A stretch of 64,000 bases of DNA from UBA2377 sp964525935 (lineage in GTDB: Bacteria; Verrucomicrobiota; Verrucomicrobiia; Opitutales; Opitutaceae), in assembly GCA_964525935.1 (NCBI GenBank), contig CAZGJZ010000004.1:248001-312000 (forward strand), read 5' to 3'. The stretch's first letter is position 1, and each line of letters starts with the position of its first letter. A program made the translations under genes and the position numbers. Below are positions 15,541 to 24,363 of the stretch, in pieces. A model generated the notes under the pieces. It ran no database searches, was not told the DNA's origin, and saw only the letters and a program-made list of their open reading frames with translations.

Positions 15541-16161
15541 TTGGCGCGATGCAGAGAGGTGGGCTTCGCTGTCAGGGTTGCCTTTGGGTTTGGAGGGATT
15601 CTGCGAGTGCTTGAGTTTGCCGGAGGACGCGAAATGAGCTGGAGCGATCATGCGCAGAGCTTACGCTGAACGAACTGTGGCGAATATGGGGTGTTGTGCT
15701 ACGGTGGGTTCCTAACTTCCTAACGGCGGTGAAGTCCAATGCTGCCCTAGGCATTGATGTTCCCGGAAGTGCTGTGAATGTAGGGGTTCGTTCACGCGAC
15801 GAACATGAGCATAAAGGTAAGTCGGTAATTGTTACTAGAAATCACGTCGCAAATAGAGTCTGGAGTAGGATCAAACCCCACACTGAGGACCTTGGATAAA
15901 TTGGCGAAGGCCCTGAAGGTGGAGACGGCTGAACTCTTAAAACGGCCTTAAAGAGGCGGCCTTCGTCGCGGTTCTGAAATGTCCCGTGTTGATGTCGGTC
16001 GATGACTGGCCAAAAAATCAAAAGTGTTATCAACAACTTAACTCCTGCCAAACTCCTGCCAGGAGTAGTGGTCTTCAGAGGTAGCTCACGAGATTTCATG
16101 AGATCTCGCATTCTGGGCAGCCGATTTGAAATCTTGCTGATTTCCAAGTCATTAAACGACA
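15541..16161. other. gene-poor variable stretch
   Basis: About 600 bases here carry no intact gene, apart from a possible longer sigma-factor N-terminus up to 15651. Base composition is lower in G+C than the flanking core genes. The only coding-like trace is the C-terminal end of an XRE-type regulator on the plus strand, annotated separately. Between 16020 and 16160 the sequence has short direct repeats (AACTCCTGCCA twice near 16038-16060) and no recognisable function. Confidence 0.5.
15829..15951 (+). pseudogene. remnant of XRE-family DNA-binding protein (C-terminal part)
   Basis: Reading from 15829, the frame gives 40 residues ending at a TAA at 15949. They include ITSQIESGVGSNPTLRTL followed by DKLAKALKVETAELLKRP, the recognition-helix end and last helix of Cro/C1-type (XRE) regulators. 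Immediately upstream in the same frame is a TAA (15826-15828), preceded by the short stretch MSIKVSR, and no intact helix-turn-helix start can be read in any frame. I infer a decayed regulator. It is too short for a typical gene search and is the only coding trace in this gap. Confidence 0.7.
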
Positions 16162-16186
16162 AAGCCCTCGGCGGAACCGAGGGCTT
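16162..16186. terminator. hairpin terminator downstream of the tRNA-fMet gene
   Basis: AAGCCCTCGG and CCGAGGGCTT form a ten-base perfect stem around a five-base loop. On the minus strand the stem lies eight bases after the tRNA CCA end and runs into a T-containing tract. On the plus strand it is followed by TTTT. It can therefore serve as a bidirectional intrinsic terminator. Confidence 0.8.
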
Positions 16187-16193
16187 TTGAAAT

Positions 16194-16274
<81 letters not shown>

Positions 16275-16472
16275 GTGGGAGGCGCAACGTGCGTTTCACA
16301 TTTTGCCCTGTCAACGCCTTTTTCCGCATTTCCCCACTTCGCGCTTGCCAGCGGCTCCCTCGCTCTCTGTTTTTGGCCGTTCTGTCAGTTAAACCATCAA
16401 CCTAAAACCATCCTAACGATCGCAAGGCGGCCCACTGGCCGACCTGTGTCTCGGAACGATACATAGATCAGA

Positions 16473-17354
16473 ATGAACATCACACCAAAAGACCTGCTCG
16501 ATGCCGGCGTGCATTTCGGGCACCAGACCAAACGTTGGAACCCGCGCTCGAAGCCTTTCGTCTTCGATCACCGCCAGGGCATCTCCATCATCGACCTCGG
16601 CAAGACGTTCGAGGCCCTCCAGAAGGCGTCCACCTTCATCGAGGAAACCGTCGGCAACGGCGGCAACGTGCTCTTTGTCGGCACCAAGAAGCAGGCCAAA
16701 GAAATCGTCCGCGAAGCGGCGACGTCCACCAACATGCCTTACTGCGTTGACCGCTGGCTCGGCGGCTCGCTCACCAATTACGAGACCGTCAAGAAATCCA
16801 TCGCCAAGTATAAGAAATACCAGGCCATGGAGACCAACGGCGAGATGGACAAGCTGCCCTCCAAGGAAGTCGCCGCGATCAAGCGCGAGATGACCCGCAT
16901 GCAGCGCAATTTCAACGGCATCGCGGACATGGGCGGCATGCCCAGCGTGATGTTCGTCGTCGACGTCAACCACGAGAAGATCGCCGTCGCTGAAGCCAGC
17001 CGCTGCGGTATCCCGTGCGTCGGCATCACCGACACGAATTCCGACCCGAGCACGCTGTCGCACCCGATCCCCGGCAACGACGACGCGGTGAAGTCCATCC
17101 GTATCATTGTGGAGACGATCGTCGCCGCCGTGCAGAGCGGTCTTTCCCAGCGTGACTCCCGTCGCGCCACCCGTGGCAATGCCGACCTCAAGGCCGTGCA
17201 CGCCGCCGGGGCCGAAACCGTGGGAGAGATCGACCTCTCGAAGGTTGAGCTGCCTCCTGGGGTCGCCGCCGTGGTGGAAGGTGAAGCGGAGGCTGTTCCC
17301 GCTGTCGCCAAGAAGACCACCCGCGCCAAGAAGGCCCCGGTCAAAGCCGAGTAA
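16473..17354 (+). CDS. rpsB: 30S ribosomal protein S2
   Basis: This 293-residue protein binds the small subunit at the head-body junction and is needed for S1 binding. MNITPKDLLDAGVHFGHQTKRWNP is the standard S2 start, followed by FVFDHRQGISIIDLGKTFEAL, NVLFVGTKKQAKEIV and WLGGSLTNYETVKKS. The core ends near residue 235 at NDDAVKSIRIIVETI. A C-terminal extension of about 50 residues is rich in Ala, Val and Glu and ends in a Lys-rich tail (KKTTRAKKAPVKAE), longer than E. coli S2 (241 residues). It is followed 22 bases later by tsf, the near-universal rpsB-tsf order. Confidence 0.97.
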   Translation: MNITPKDLLDAGVHFGHQTKRWNPRSKPFVFDHRQGISIIDLGKTFEALQKASTFIEETVGNGGNVLFVGTKKQAKEIVREAATSTNMPYCVDRWLGGSLTNYETVKKSIAKYKKYQAMETNGEMDKLPSKEVAAIKREMTRMQRNFNGIADMGGMPSVMFVVDVNHEKIAVAEASRCGIPCVGITDTNSDPSTLSHPIPGNDDAVKSIRIIVETIVAAVQSGLSQRDSRRATRGNADLKAVHAAGAETVGEIDLSKVELPPGVAAVVEGEAEAVPAVAKKTTRAKKAPVKAE

Positions 17355-17376
17355 TCCCTCACCAACTACCTGCTAA

Positions 17377-17970
<594 letters not shown>

Positions 17971-17992
17971 GTTTACGCTACGAACTTTTAGG

Positions 17993-18024
17993 AAAAGGCG
18001 CCCTCACAACGGGGCGCCTTTTTT
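17993..18024 (+). terminator. intrinsic terminator of rpsB-tsf
   Basis: AAAAGGCGCCC and GGGCGCCTTTT form an 11-base stem around an eight-base loop, and the T-run continues to TTTTTT. It begins 22 bases after the tsf stop. Confidence 0.9.
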
Positions 18025-18122
18025 ATTTCGCGGGCTGATGCGATGGATAACGGGAGATGCGAACACTGCGCCGGGGAAAATTATCCGTGGCCAACCGACC
18101 GGTTCGAGAGTAAGGTGGCGGC

Positions 18123-18530
18123 ATGAAAGTGACACGTGTGCAGATTATCGGCCGGGGCCTGGCCAACCGCTGTCCCAACTGCGGCGGGCGCACCTTGTTT
18201 AAGGCGGGCACGTTGTTCGAACTCAACCGCGCCTGCGCCGATTGCGGGTTGAAGATCGAGCGCGACGAAGGTTTTTACCTCGGTTCGCTGTCGCTCAACT
18301 ACGGGGTGACGCTCATCTGCTACCTGCTGCCGATCGGTTTGCTGGCGTATTTCAACGTCATCGGCACCACGCTGGCGATCGTGCTGGCCGCCATCGGTGC
18401 CTTGCTGGTGCCGGCGCTGCTCTATCGCTCGTCGCGCAGCTGGTTTCTGATGAATTACTATTTTTTCCTGCCGCATCACCTGCCGGCCAACAAGACGGTG
18501 CCGACTGCGGGGCAGGATGAAAACGTGTGA
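18123..18530 (+). CDS. DUF983 family membrane protein
   Basis: This 135-residue protein matches the DUF983 pattern. A cytoplasmic zinc-ribbon-like head has CPNCGGRTLF near residue 17 and CADCGLKIERDEGFYLG near residue 39. Two hydrophobic spans follow (about 58-77 and 80-98), and the tail SRSWFLMNYYFFLPHH is aromatic. The family is widespread in Bacteroidetes, Alphaproteobacteria and Verrucomicrobia, and its function is not established. The gene stands alone between the tsf terminator and tRNA-Ser. Confidence 0.85.
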   Translation: MKVTRVQIIGRGLANRCPNCGGRTLFKAGTLFELNRACADCGLKIERDEGFYLGSLSLNYGVTLICYLLPIGLLAYFNVIGTTLAIVLAAIGALLVPALLYRSSRSWFLMNYYFFLPHHLPANKTVPTAGQDENV

Positions 18531-18604
18531 AAAACGAGCGGCGGCCAGCTAACTTTCGGCTTCCGTTTTGAAGCAGGGGGCCTACGTTTTTGCGTTCGAG
18601 TAAC

Positions 18605-18694
18605 GGAGAGGTGGCAGAGTGGTCTATCGCACCTGACTCGAAATCAGGAGTGTCCGCAAGGGCACCGTAGGTTCAAATCCTATCCTCTCCGCCA
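18605..18694 (+). tRNA. tRNA-Ser (CGA)
   Basis: A 90-base class II tRNA. The acceptor stem is GGAGAGG/CCTCTCC with discriminator G and encoded CCA. The anticodon stem CCTGA/TCAGG encloses the loop CTCGAAA, giving anticodon CGA for UCG serine codons. A long variable arm GTGTCC-GCAA-GGGCAC, typical of tRNA-Ser, and a T-loop GTTCAAAT are present. Confidence 0.96.
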
Positions 18695-18790
18695 TTTTCC
18701 ATTCCGATCCGGAATGAAACATGCCCGCTGAAGCCTTGGCGAAGGAGGGCGATCATCAGGCTGCCGTTTAAGCAAACGGTCGAGCCCCGG

Positions 18791-20971
18791 TTACTTTCCG
18801 CCATTCGTGGCAGGCTGGCCGGTGAGGTCGTTCGCCGCTTGTGCCCGGGCGCGCTGGTGGGCGCTGGCGATGAAGCGGGCGTGGGCGGAAACGAGCGTAT
18901 CGCCCTTGCGCCGTGGAATCGGCAGGTAGCTGCCGTTGGCGTGCAGCAGGCGCGCGTTGACGTTGTCCTTCAGCTCGGAGGGAAGCAGTTCCGCGATGAT
19001 CCAGCGGCGCAGCTCGGCATCCAGGATCGGGAAGAGGACTTCGACGCGGCGCAGGAAATTGCGCGGCATCCAGTCGGCGCTGCCGGCGAGGATCAGGGGC
19101 GAGCGGCCGTGGTTTTCGAAATAGAAAACGCGGGCGTGCTCCAGGAAGCGTCCGACGAGGCTGCGCACGCGAATGTTTTCGCTGAGCCCTTTCACGCCGG
19201 GCACGAGGCAGCAGATGCCGCGCACGATGAGGTCGATCTTCACGCCGGCTTGCGAGGCGGCGTAGAGGCTGTCGATGACGGCTTTGTCGACGAGCGAGTT
19301 CATCTTGGCGACAATTCGCGCGGGCCGGCCGGCGGCAGCGTTTTTGCGTTCGCGGTCGATGAGTTCGTTGATGCGACGGTGAAGATTAAACGGGGCGACG
19401 AGGATGTGCTTGAACGACGGCGAGCGGCCAAAGCCGGTCAGGGCGTTGAAGAGCTTGGCGACATCGCCCGTGAGGCTGGCGCGCGTGGTGAAGTAGCTCA
19501 GATCGGTATAGAGGCGGGCGGTGCGCGGGTTGTAGTTGCCGGTGCCCAGGTGCGCGTAGTGGCGCATACGCCGGCCCTCCTGGCGGACGACGAGGCACAG
19601 TTTGCAGTGGGTTTTGTAGCCTACCATGCCGTAGACGACGTGGACGCCGGCTTCCTCAAGCTGCTTCGCCCATTGGATGTTGTTCGCTTCGTCGAAACGC
19701 GCGCGCAGCTCGACGAGAGCCGTGACTTGCTTGCCGTTCTTCGACGCCTCAATCAGCGCGCGCACCAAGGGAGAATCACCGCTGGTGCGGTAGAACGTCT
19801 GCTTGATGGCGAACACTTGCGGATCGCGGGCGGCCTGTTCGACAAAATCCACCACAGGTGAGAACGCATCATAGGGATGATGCAGGAGGACATCCTGCCG
19901 GCGCAGCGTGGAGAAAATCTGTGCGGGGTCGCGCAACGGCGAGAGGTTGACCGGGGTGAAAGTGGGATACTTGAGGTCAGGCCGATCGAGGTCGGCGAGG
20001 CTCATGAGGCGGAGCAGGTTGAGCTGCCCGTTCAGGCGGAAGACGTATTCGTGTGAAAGCCCGAGCTGCTCGCAGAGGGTTTCAAAAATGGTGTCGTCAA
20101 CGCCTTCCTCGATTTCGAGGCGCACGGCGGCGCCACGGCGCAGGTTGCGCAGCTCCTCCTCGATCTTCTTCAGCAGGTTTTCGGACTCTTCCTCGTCGAT
20201 GTAGAGATCGCTGTTGCGGGTGACGCGGAAGGCATGGGCGCTCGTGAGGCGGTAACCGGGGAAGAGTTCGCCGGCGCAGAGCTTGATGATTTCACTGAGG
20301 AAAATCGTGCGATATGGCCCGGTCTTGGACGGGGCGATGGGCACGAGGCGCGGCAAAATCCGCGGCACCGGCAGAATGGCGACAAGCTTCTCGACTTCGG
20401 GGGTCGCGGGATTGTCGAGCGAGACGACGACGTTGAGCGTCTTATTGCCGAGCAGGGGAAAGGGATGCGACTGGTCGAGGGCCAGCGGCGTGAGCACCGG
20501 GTAAACCTGCTCGCGGAAATAGGTGCGCACCCACTTTAGTTCCAGCGCAGTGAGATCGCGGGCGGATTTGATGTAGATGTTCTGCGTGGCGAGCGCCGGC
20601 ACGAGCTGGTGATGCCAGCAGCGATATTGCTCTTCGACGAGCGCGGCGACGACCGAGTGGATGCGGCGCAATTGCTCGCGTGCGCCGAGTCCATCAAGGC
20701 TGGCCTCAGTCACGCCCGAGTCGACCTGCTGGATGAGGCCGGCGACGCGCACCTCGAAAAATTCGTCGAGATTGGAGCTGACGATGGCGAGAAATTTGAC
20801 GCGCTCCAGCAGGGGATGGCGGTCGCTTTGCGCCTGTTCGAGCACGCGGCGGTTGAAGGCCAGCCAGGAGAGTTCGCGATTAAAATACGCGGCGCGGACC
20901 GGTGCAGCCGGTGCCGCTGCCGGTTTGGCGCGGGATTTGGCGGACTTGGACTGGCGTGGGCGTTTGGCCAT
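18791..20971 (-). CDS. ppk1: polyphosphate kinase 1
   Basis: This 726-residue membrane-associated enzyme reversibly polymerises the gamma phosphate of ATP into polyphosphate. After a basic Ala/Lys/Pro-rich leader of about 28 residues, the N domain opens with YFNRELSWLAFNRRVLEQA. The catalytic core shows AIKQTFYRTSGDSPLVRAL and the autophosphorylated histidine in GYKTHCKL (about H455, matching E. coli H435). The second essential histidine is in EHARVFYF (about H612, matching H592). HLGTGNYNPRTARLYTDLS and GSADWMPRNF complete the PLD-like active site. No exopolyphosphatase or phoB-box is visible next to it. The C-terminus ends in an unconserved Ala/Gln-rich tail. Confidence 0.96.
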   Translation of the reverse strand: MAKRPRQSKSAKSRAKPAAAPAAPVRAAYFNRELSWLAFNRRVLEQAQSDRHPLLERVKFLAIVSSNLDEFFEVRVAGLIQQVDSGVTEASLDGLGAREQLRRIHSVVAALVEEQYRCWHHQLVPALATQNIYIKSARDLTALELKWVRTYFREQVYPVLTPLALDQSHPFPLLGNKTLNVVVSLDNPATPEVEKLVAILPVPRILPRLVPIAPSKTGPYRTIFLSEIIKLCAGELFPGYRLTSAHAFRVTRNSDLYIDEEESENLLKKIEEELRNLRRGAAVRLEIEEGVDDTIFETLCEQLGLSHEYVFRLNGQLNLLRLMSLADLDRPDLKYPTFTPVNLSPLRDPAQIFSTLRRQDVLLHHPYDAFSPVVDFVEQAARDPQVFAIKQTFYRTSGDSPLVRALIEASKNGKQVTALVELRARFDEANNIQWAKQLEEAGVHVVYGMVGYKTHCKLCLVVRQEGRRMRHYAHLGTGNYNPRTARLYTDLSYFTTRASLTGDVAKLFNALTGFGRSPSFKHILVAPFNLHRRINELIDRERKNAAAGRPARIVAKMNSLVDKAVIDSLYAASQAGVKIDLIVRGICCLVPGVKGLSENIRVRSLVGRFLEHARVFYFENHGRSPLILAGSADWMPRNFLRRVEVLFPILDAELRRWIIAELLPSELKDNVNARLLHANGSYLPIPRRKGDTLVSAHARFIASAHQRARAQAANDLTGQPATNGGK

Positions 20972-21109
20972 GATGGGGGAGGCGCCGAGATTATTTCAGG
21001 CCATCGACATAACCAGTTTTTAATGGGTCGTAGCACAAACGTAACATCGGACCGGTGGGTGAAGAACCGGAATAGCCGGCCGGGTTCCCTGGAATCGCCA
21101 CTTGCTCCG

Positions 21110-22045
21110 CTACAGCGAAAGGATGCGGGCCCACACCTTGCGGACGGCGGGACCGGGCTTGACGTTCCAGGCCACGCGATGCGGACCCTTGGGGTCGGAA
21201 GTAAAGAGCGTGTGCGAAAAGGTCTCCGGCGCGAACGACACGGTGACGCGACCGCGCCGCCACTCGAACCACTCCGGGTGCAAAAGGACGGCGACGGCCA
21301 TCGGGTCGAAAAGATGCGGCATGAGCGGTGCACCCTTGGCCTTGCGCCACAATCGGACAGCGCGGGCGAGGAGGCGACCGGTCGGGGTGCGTGAGGCGAA
21401 GAGCCGGTCGAGCTGGGCCTGACTTACGGTGCAGGTCATGCCGATATCCCAAGGGATGAAATCGATGGGTAGGTTGCTCCCGACGACACAGGCGGCGGCG
21501 AGGGGATCGCAGCGCACGTTCCACTCCCATGCGGTTTGCTTAAACTCACCGGCCATGACCACCAGCCGGGGGATCGCAGCCTGCAGGGCTGGCTCACGCA
21601 GGAGGAGAGTGGCGAGGTTGGTCAGCGGGCCGATGGCGATGGGCGTGATTTCGCCGGGATGGTGGCGCAACTGATCGGCGAGCAAGTCGACCGCATGTTG
21701 AGTCGCGGGGGCGGGTAGGCGGGTCGCGGGGTGGGCGCAGGGTAATTGGGCGATCGCGTCACGGACCATCGGACCGTTTGGCCAAAGCTCGGGAATCCTG
21801 ATGCTGGCGAGGGGATGACCGCAGCCGGCGACCGCGGGAATGTCGCTGGCAGCGTTTAGTTTTAACACGGTCTGCACGAGCCGGGCGCGTTCGCCGGTCT
21901 CACCGAACACAGTGCTGACACCGGTGAGTTTCAGCTCAGGACTCGCGCAGAGGAGCGCGAGCGCGAAGATGTCATCGGTGTCGTCGCCGATGTCGGTGTC
22001 GAGCCAGACGCGGTGGGGAAGTTTTTCAGACGCCGGCTTTTTCAT
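21110..22045 (-). CDS. nucleoside hydrolase (inosine/uridine-preferring family)
   Basis: This 311-residue enzyme cleaves the N-glycosidic bond of ribonucleosides. The calcium/ribose-binding motif DTDIGDDTDDIFAL lies near residue 16 and is the family signature. GVSTVFGETGERARLV and the TPIAIGPLTNLATLL block near residue 145 follow, and WNVRCDPLAAACV near 185 supplies the C-terminal Asp ligand region. The open frame extends 173 codons upstream, but that stretch is the shadow of the PhyH gene. The start MKKPASEKLPHRVWLDTD at 22045 overlaps the PhyH gene end by 20 bases. It is the last gene of a three-gene operon with PhyH and an aldehyde dehydrogenase. The natural substrate may be an unusual nucleoside. 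Confidence 0.9.
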   Translation of the reverse strand: MKKPASEKLPHRVWLDTDIGDDTDDIFALALLCASPELKLTGVSTVFGETGERARLVQTVLKLNAASDIPAVAGCGHPLASIRIPELWPNGPMVRDAIAQLPCAHPATRLPAPATQHAVDLLADQLRHHPGEITPIAIGPLTNLATLLLREPALQAAIPRLVVMAGEFKQTAWEWNVRCDPLAAACVVGSNLPIDFIPWDIGMTCTVSQAQLDRLFASRTPTGRLLARAVRLWRKAKGAPLMPHLFDPMAVAVLLHPEWFEWRRGRVTVSFAPETFSHTLFTSDPKGPHRVAWNVKPGPAVRKVWARILSL

Positions 22046-22883
22046 TGAGAGACTGAGCCCAGTCGCCGACCTGATGGTGGGCGTTGCCGTAATGGTGATC
22101 ACTGCGGCGCGGCAGGAGCCAGGTGCCGGCTTCGCAACGCGTGACACCGCGGCGACGACCACTGACGACCAAGCCGGTGTCGCGGAAAATCGTGTCGCCC
22201 AATTGCTGGGCGTCATCGGCGCGGTAGGAGAAAACGACGCCGCGACGCGGACGGCCGGAAAGGTTGGGCGGCGAGCCATGCAAGGTGAGACAATGATGGA
22301 TGCTGATGGCGCCGGCGCGCGGGGCGATGAGCGCGACCTTTTCGGGATGGTCGAGCCAGTGACGGGAGTCGCGGCATTTGCCATCGAAGCGGCCGTCGGC
22401 GTCGAGGTGGTTGAGCGGCCCGAGCCGGTGGCTGCCGCGCACCATCGACATGCAACCGTTTTCCGGCGTGGCGTCGTCGAGATAGACGAAGACCGAAAGC
22501 AATGACGTGTTCGTGTGCGGGTAAAACATGAGGTCCTGATGCCAGCCAAACTCGCCGGCGCCACGAGTGACGGGCTTGGTGGCGAGCTTAGAATGCTGCA
22601 ACTGGACGTCGGGTCCCAGTAAGTCGCGTAGACAGCCGACGAGGCGCGGATCGCGGGCGAGAGCGAGAAAGGCAGGATGCCGCACCGTCAGTTCGAGCAG
22701 ATGCACGGTTTTGTGTCCGATGCCGGCTTCCACGAGGGCGGACTGGATTGCCGGCGAAGCTTCGGCGGCGCGCAGCGTTTCGATTTCTCCGGCAGAAAAC
22801 ACCTGCTCGCGGACGATAAAACCATCCGCCCGATAGGTTTCGATTTCCGCGGCCGACAAAGGGATCACGGGCATGGCGCTCAC
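22026..22883 (-). CDS. PhyH-type Fe(II)/2-oxoglutarate dioxygenase
   Basis: This 285-residue protein belongs to the phytanoyl-CoA dioxygenase family, which hydroxylates small molecules and is not restricted to acyl-CoA. The iron triad is complete: WHQD gives H115 and D117, and LTLHGSPPN gives H202. A following arginine stretch (RPRRGVVFSY) can bind 2-oxoglutarate. EIETYRADGFIVREQVFS at the N-terminus is a common PhyH start. It overlaps the upstream aldehyde dehydrogenase gene by four bases and the nucleoside hydrolase start by 20 bases. The C-terminal 60 residues are His- and Arg-rich (PRRSDHHYGNAHH). The substrate is unknown; context suggests a nucleoside-related or aldehyde-yielding metabolite. 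Confidence 0.9.
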   Translation of the reverse strand: MSAMPVIPLSAAEIETYRADGFIVREQVFSAGEIETLRAAEASPAIQSALVEAGIGHKTVHLLELTVRHPAFLALARDPRLVGCLRDLLGPDVQLQHSKLATKPVTRGAGEFGWHQDLMFYPHTNTSLLSVFVYLDDATPENGCMSMVRGSHRLGPLNHLDADGRFDGKCRDSRHWLDHPEKVALIAPRAGAISIHHCLTLHGSPPNLSGRPRRGVVFSYRADDAQQLGDTIFRDTGLVVSGRRRGVTRCEAGTWLLPRRSDHHYGNAHHQVGDWAQSLNEKAGV

Positions 22884-24244
22884 GCGATCCAGAGGGTCTT
22901 GATGTTGACGAAGGCGCGCAGGCCGAGGACGCCGAGCTCGCGGCCGTAACCGCTTTGCTTGATGCCGCCGAAGGGCAGGGTGGGATCGGAGCGCACGAAG
23001 TCGTTGATGAAAACCATACCGGCCTCGAGCTGCGGGGCGAGTTCGCGGGCGTGGCGGCGGTTGCGGCTGAAAATCGCGGCGCCCAAGCCGTAAACGGAAT
23101 CGTTGGCCACGCGGATGGCCTCGGCTTCGTCGCGCACGGGGATGATGGCAGCGACGGGGCCGAACAGCTCCTCGTCGTAGGCGGGCATGCCGGCGGCGAC
23201 GTTGGTGAGAACCGTCGGCGGGTAAAACCAGCCGGGACCCTTGGCGGGCTTGCCGCCGAGCAAAAGGCGGGCGCCACGGCGCACGCTCCGTTGCACCTGG
23301 TCATGCAACGCATCGCGCAAATCGTGCCGCGCGAGCGGGCCGACCAAGGTCTTGGGATCGAGCGGGTCGCCGGGGTGGCGCGTGGCCATGCGGGCAACGA
23401 AACGTTTTTCAAACTCGCGGCGGATTTTGCCCACGACGATGAAACGCTTGGCGCTGACGCAACTCTGGCCGGAGTTCACCAGCCGGGCGCTGGCGCAAAT
23501 CTCGGCGGCGCGGTCGAGATCGGCGTCTTCCAAAATCAAGTAAGGGTCGCTGCCGCCGAGTTCGAGGACGCAGGGTTTGAGGGCGGCGCCGGCGAGGGCG
23601 GCGACATTTTTTCCCGCGCCGGTGCTGCCGGTGAGCGTGACGGCGTTGATGCGCGGGTCGGCGATAAGGGCGGGGACTTCCTGGCTGGTGACGAGTAGGG
23701 TTTGAAACAGGCCGGCGGGGAGCCGGGCGTCGGTGAACGTTTGTTCGATCGCCAGAGCGCAGCCGGAAACATTGGCCGCGTGTTTCAGTATCACGGTGTT
23801 GCCGGCCATGAGCGCGGGCACGGCGGCGCGGAAGACCTGCCAGAAGGGGAAATTCCACGGCATGATGGCGAGCACGGTGCCGAGCGGATCGTAGGTGATG
23901 CGGGCGTTTTTTGGCGCGCCCGAGGGATGTTCGTCAGCGATGAAGTCGGCGCCGTGCCGGGCGTAGAAATCGCAGACCATGGCGCATTTCTCGATCTCGG
24001 CGCGGGATTGCGTGATGGGCTTGCCGACCTCGGCGGTGATGAGCTCGGCGAGGTCGTCACGCTGGGCCCGAAGTGCGCGGGCGAGGGCGCGGAGTTGCCG
24101 GGCGCGAAAGCTGGGCGAGGTCTCCCGCCAGGCGTGAAACGCCTCGCTGGCCTTTTTCAGCACGGCCTCGATGTGGATGGAGGAGTGGGGGCCATAGATA
24201 TGAATGCGCTGGCCCGTGGCGGGGTTGATGGAAATCAGCGACAT
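22880..24244 (-). CDS. NAD(P)-dependent aldehyde dehydrogenase (succinate-semialdehyde type)
   Basis: This 454-residue oxidoreductase converts an aldehyde to a carboxylate. MPWNFPFWQVFRAAVPALMAGNTVILK (about residues 128-154) is the cofactor-binding region, GSTGAGK (206-212) the NAD-binding turn, LELGGSD the general-base glutamate (E228) and NSGQSCVSAKRF the catalytic cysteine (C262). PFGGIKQSGYGRELG near the end is typical of the succinate-semialdehyde/lactaldehyde subgroup. INPATGQRI is also a typical N-terminus. It is the first gene of the minus-strand operon and diverges from the M3 peptidase gene across about 120 bases. Confidence 0.93.
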   Translation of the reverse strand: MSLISINPATGQRIHIYGPHSSIHIEAVLKKASEAFHAWRETSPSFRARQLRALARALRAQRDDLAELITAEVGKPITQSRAEIEKCAMVCDFYARHGADFIADEHPSGAPKNARITYDPLGTVLAIMPWNFPFWQVFRAAVPALMAGNTVILKHAANVSGCALAIEQTFTDARLPAGLFQTLLVTSQEVPALIADPRINAVTLTGSTGAGKNVAALAGAALKPCVLELGGSDPYLILEDADLDRAAEICASARLVNSGQSCVSAKRFIVVGKIRREFEKRFVARMATRHPGDPLDPKTLVGPLARHDLRDALHDQVQRSVRRGARLLLGGKPAKGPGWFYPPTVLTNVAAGMPAYDEELFGPVAAIIPVRDEAEAIRVANDSVYGLGAAIFSRNRRHARELAPQLEAGMVFINDFVRSDPTLPFGGIKQSGYGRELGVLGLRAFVNIKTLWIA

Positions 24245-24363
24245 GGTTGAAGTCTAGTGGCGCGGTGGAATTGCACAAATTAAAATCCGGGCGCGGGCGA
24301 AGAGAGATTGCCTCGGTGCCACGGCGTGTGTCATATAAGACCAAACTAAAATCCCCTGAAAAA

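Noticed and set aside
18748..18790. Terminator of ppk1 (CCGTTT/AAACGG)
   Set aside because: Six-base stem without a T-run; too weak to report.
20972..21109. Pho-box before ppk1
   Set aside because: No pair of CTGTCAT-like half-sites at the required spacing.
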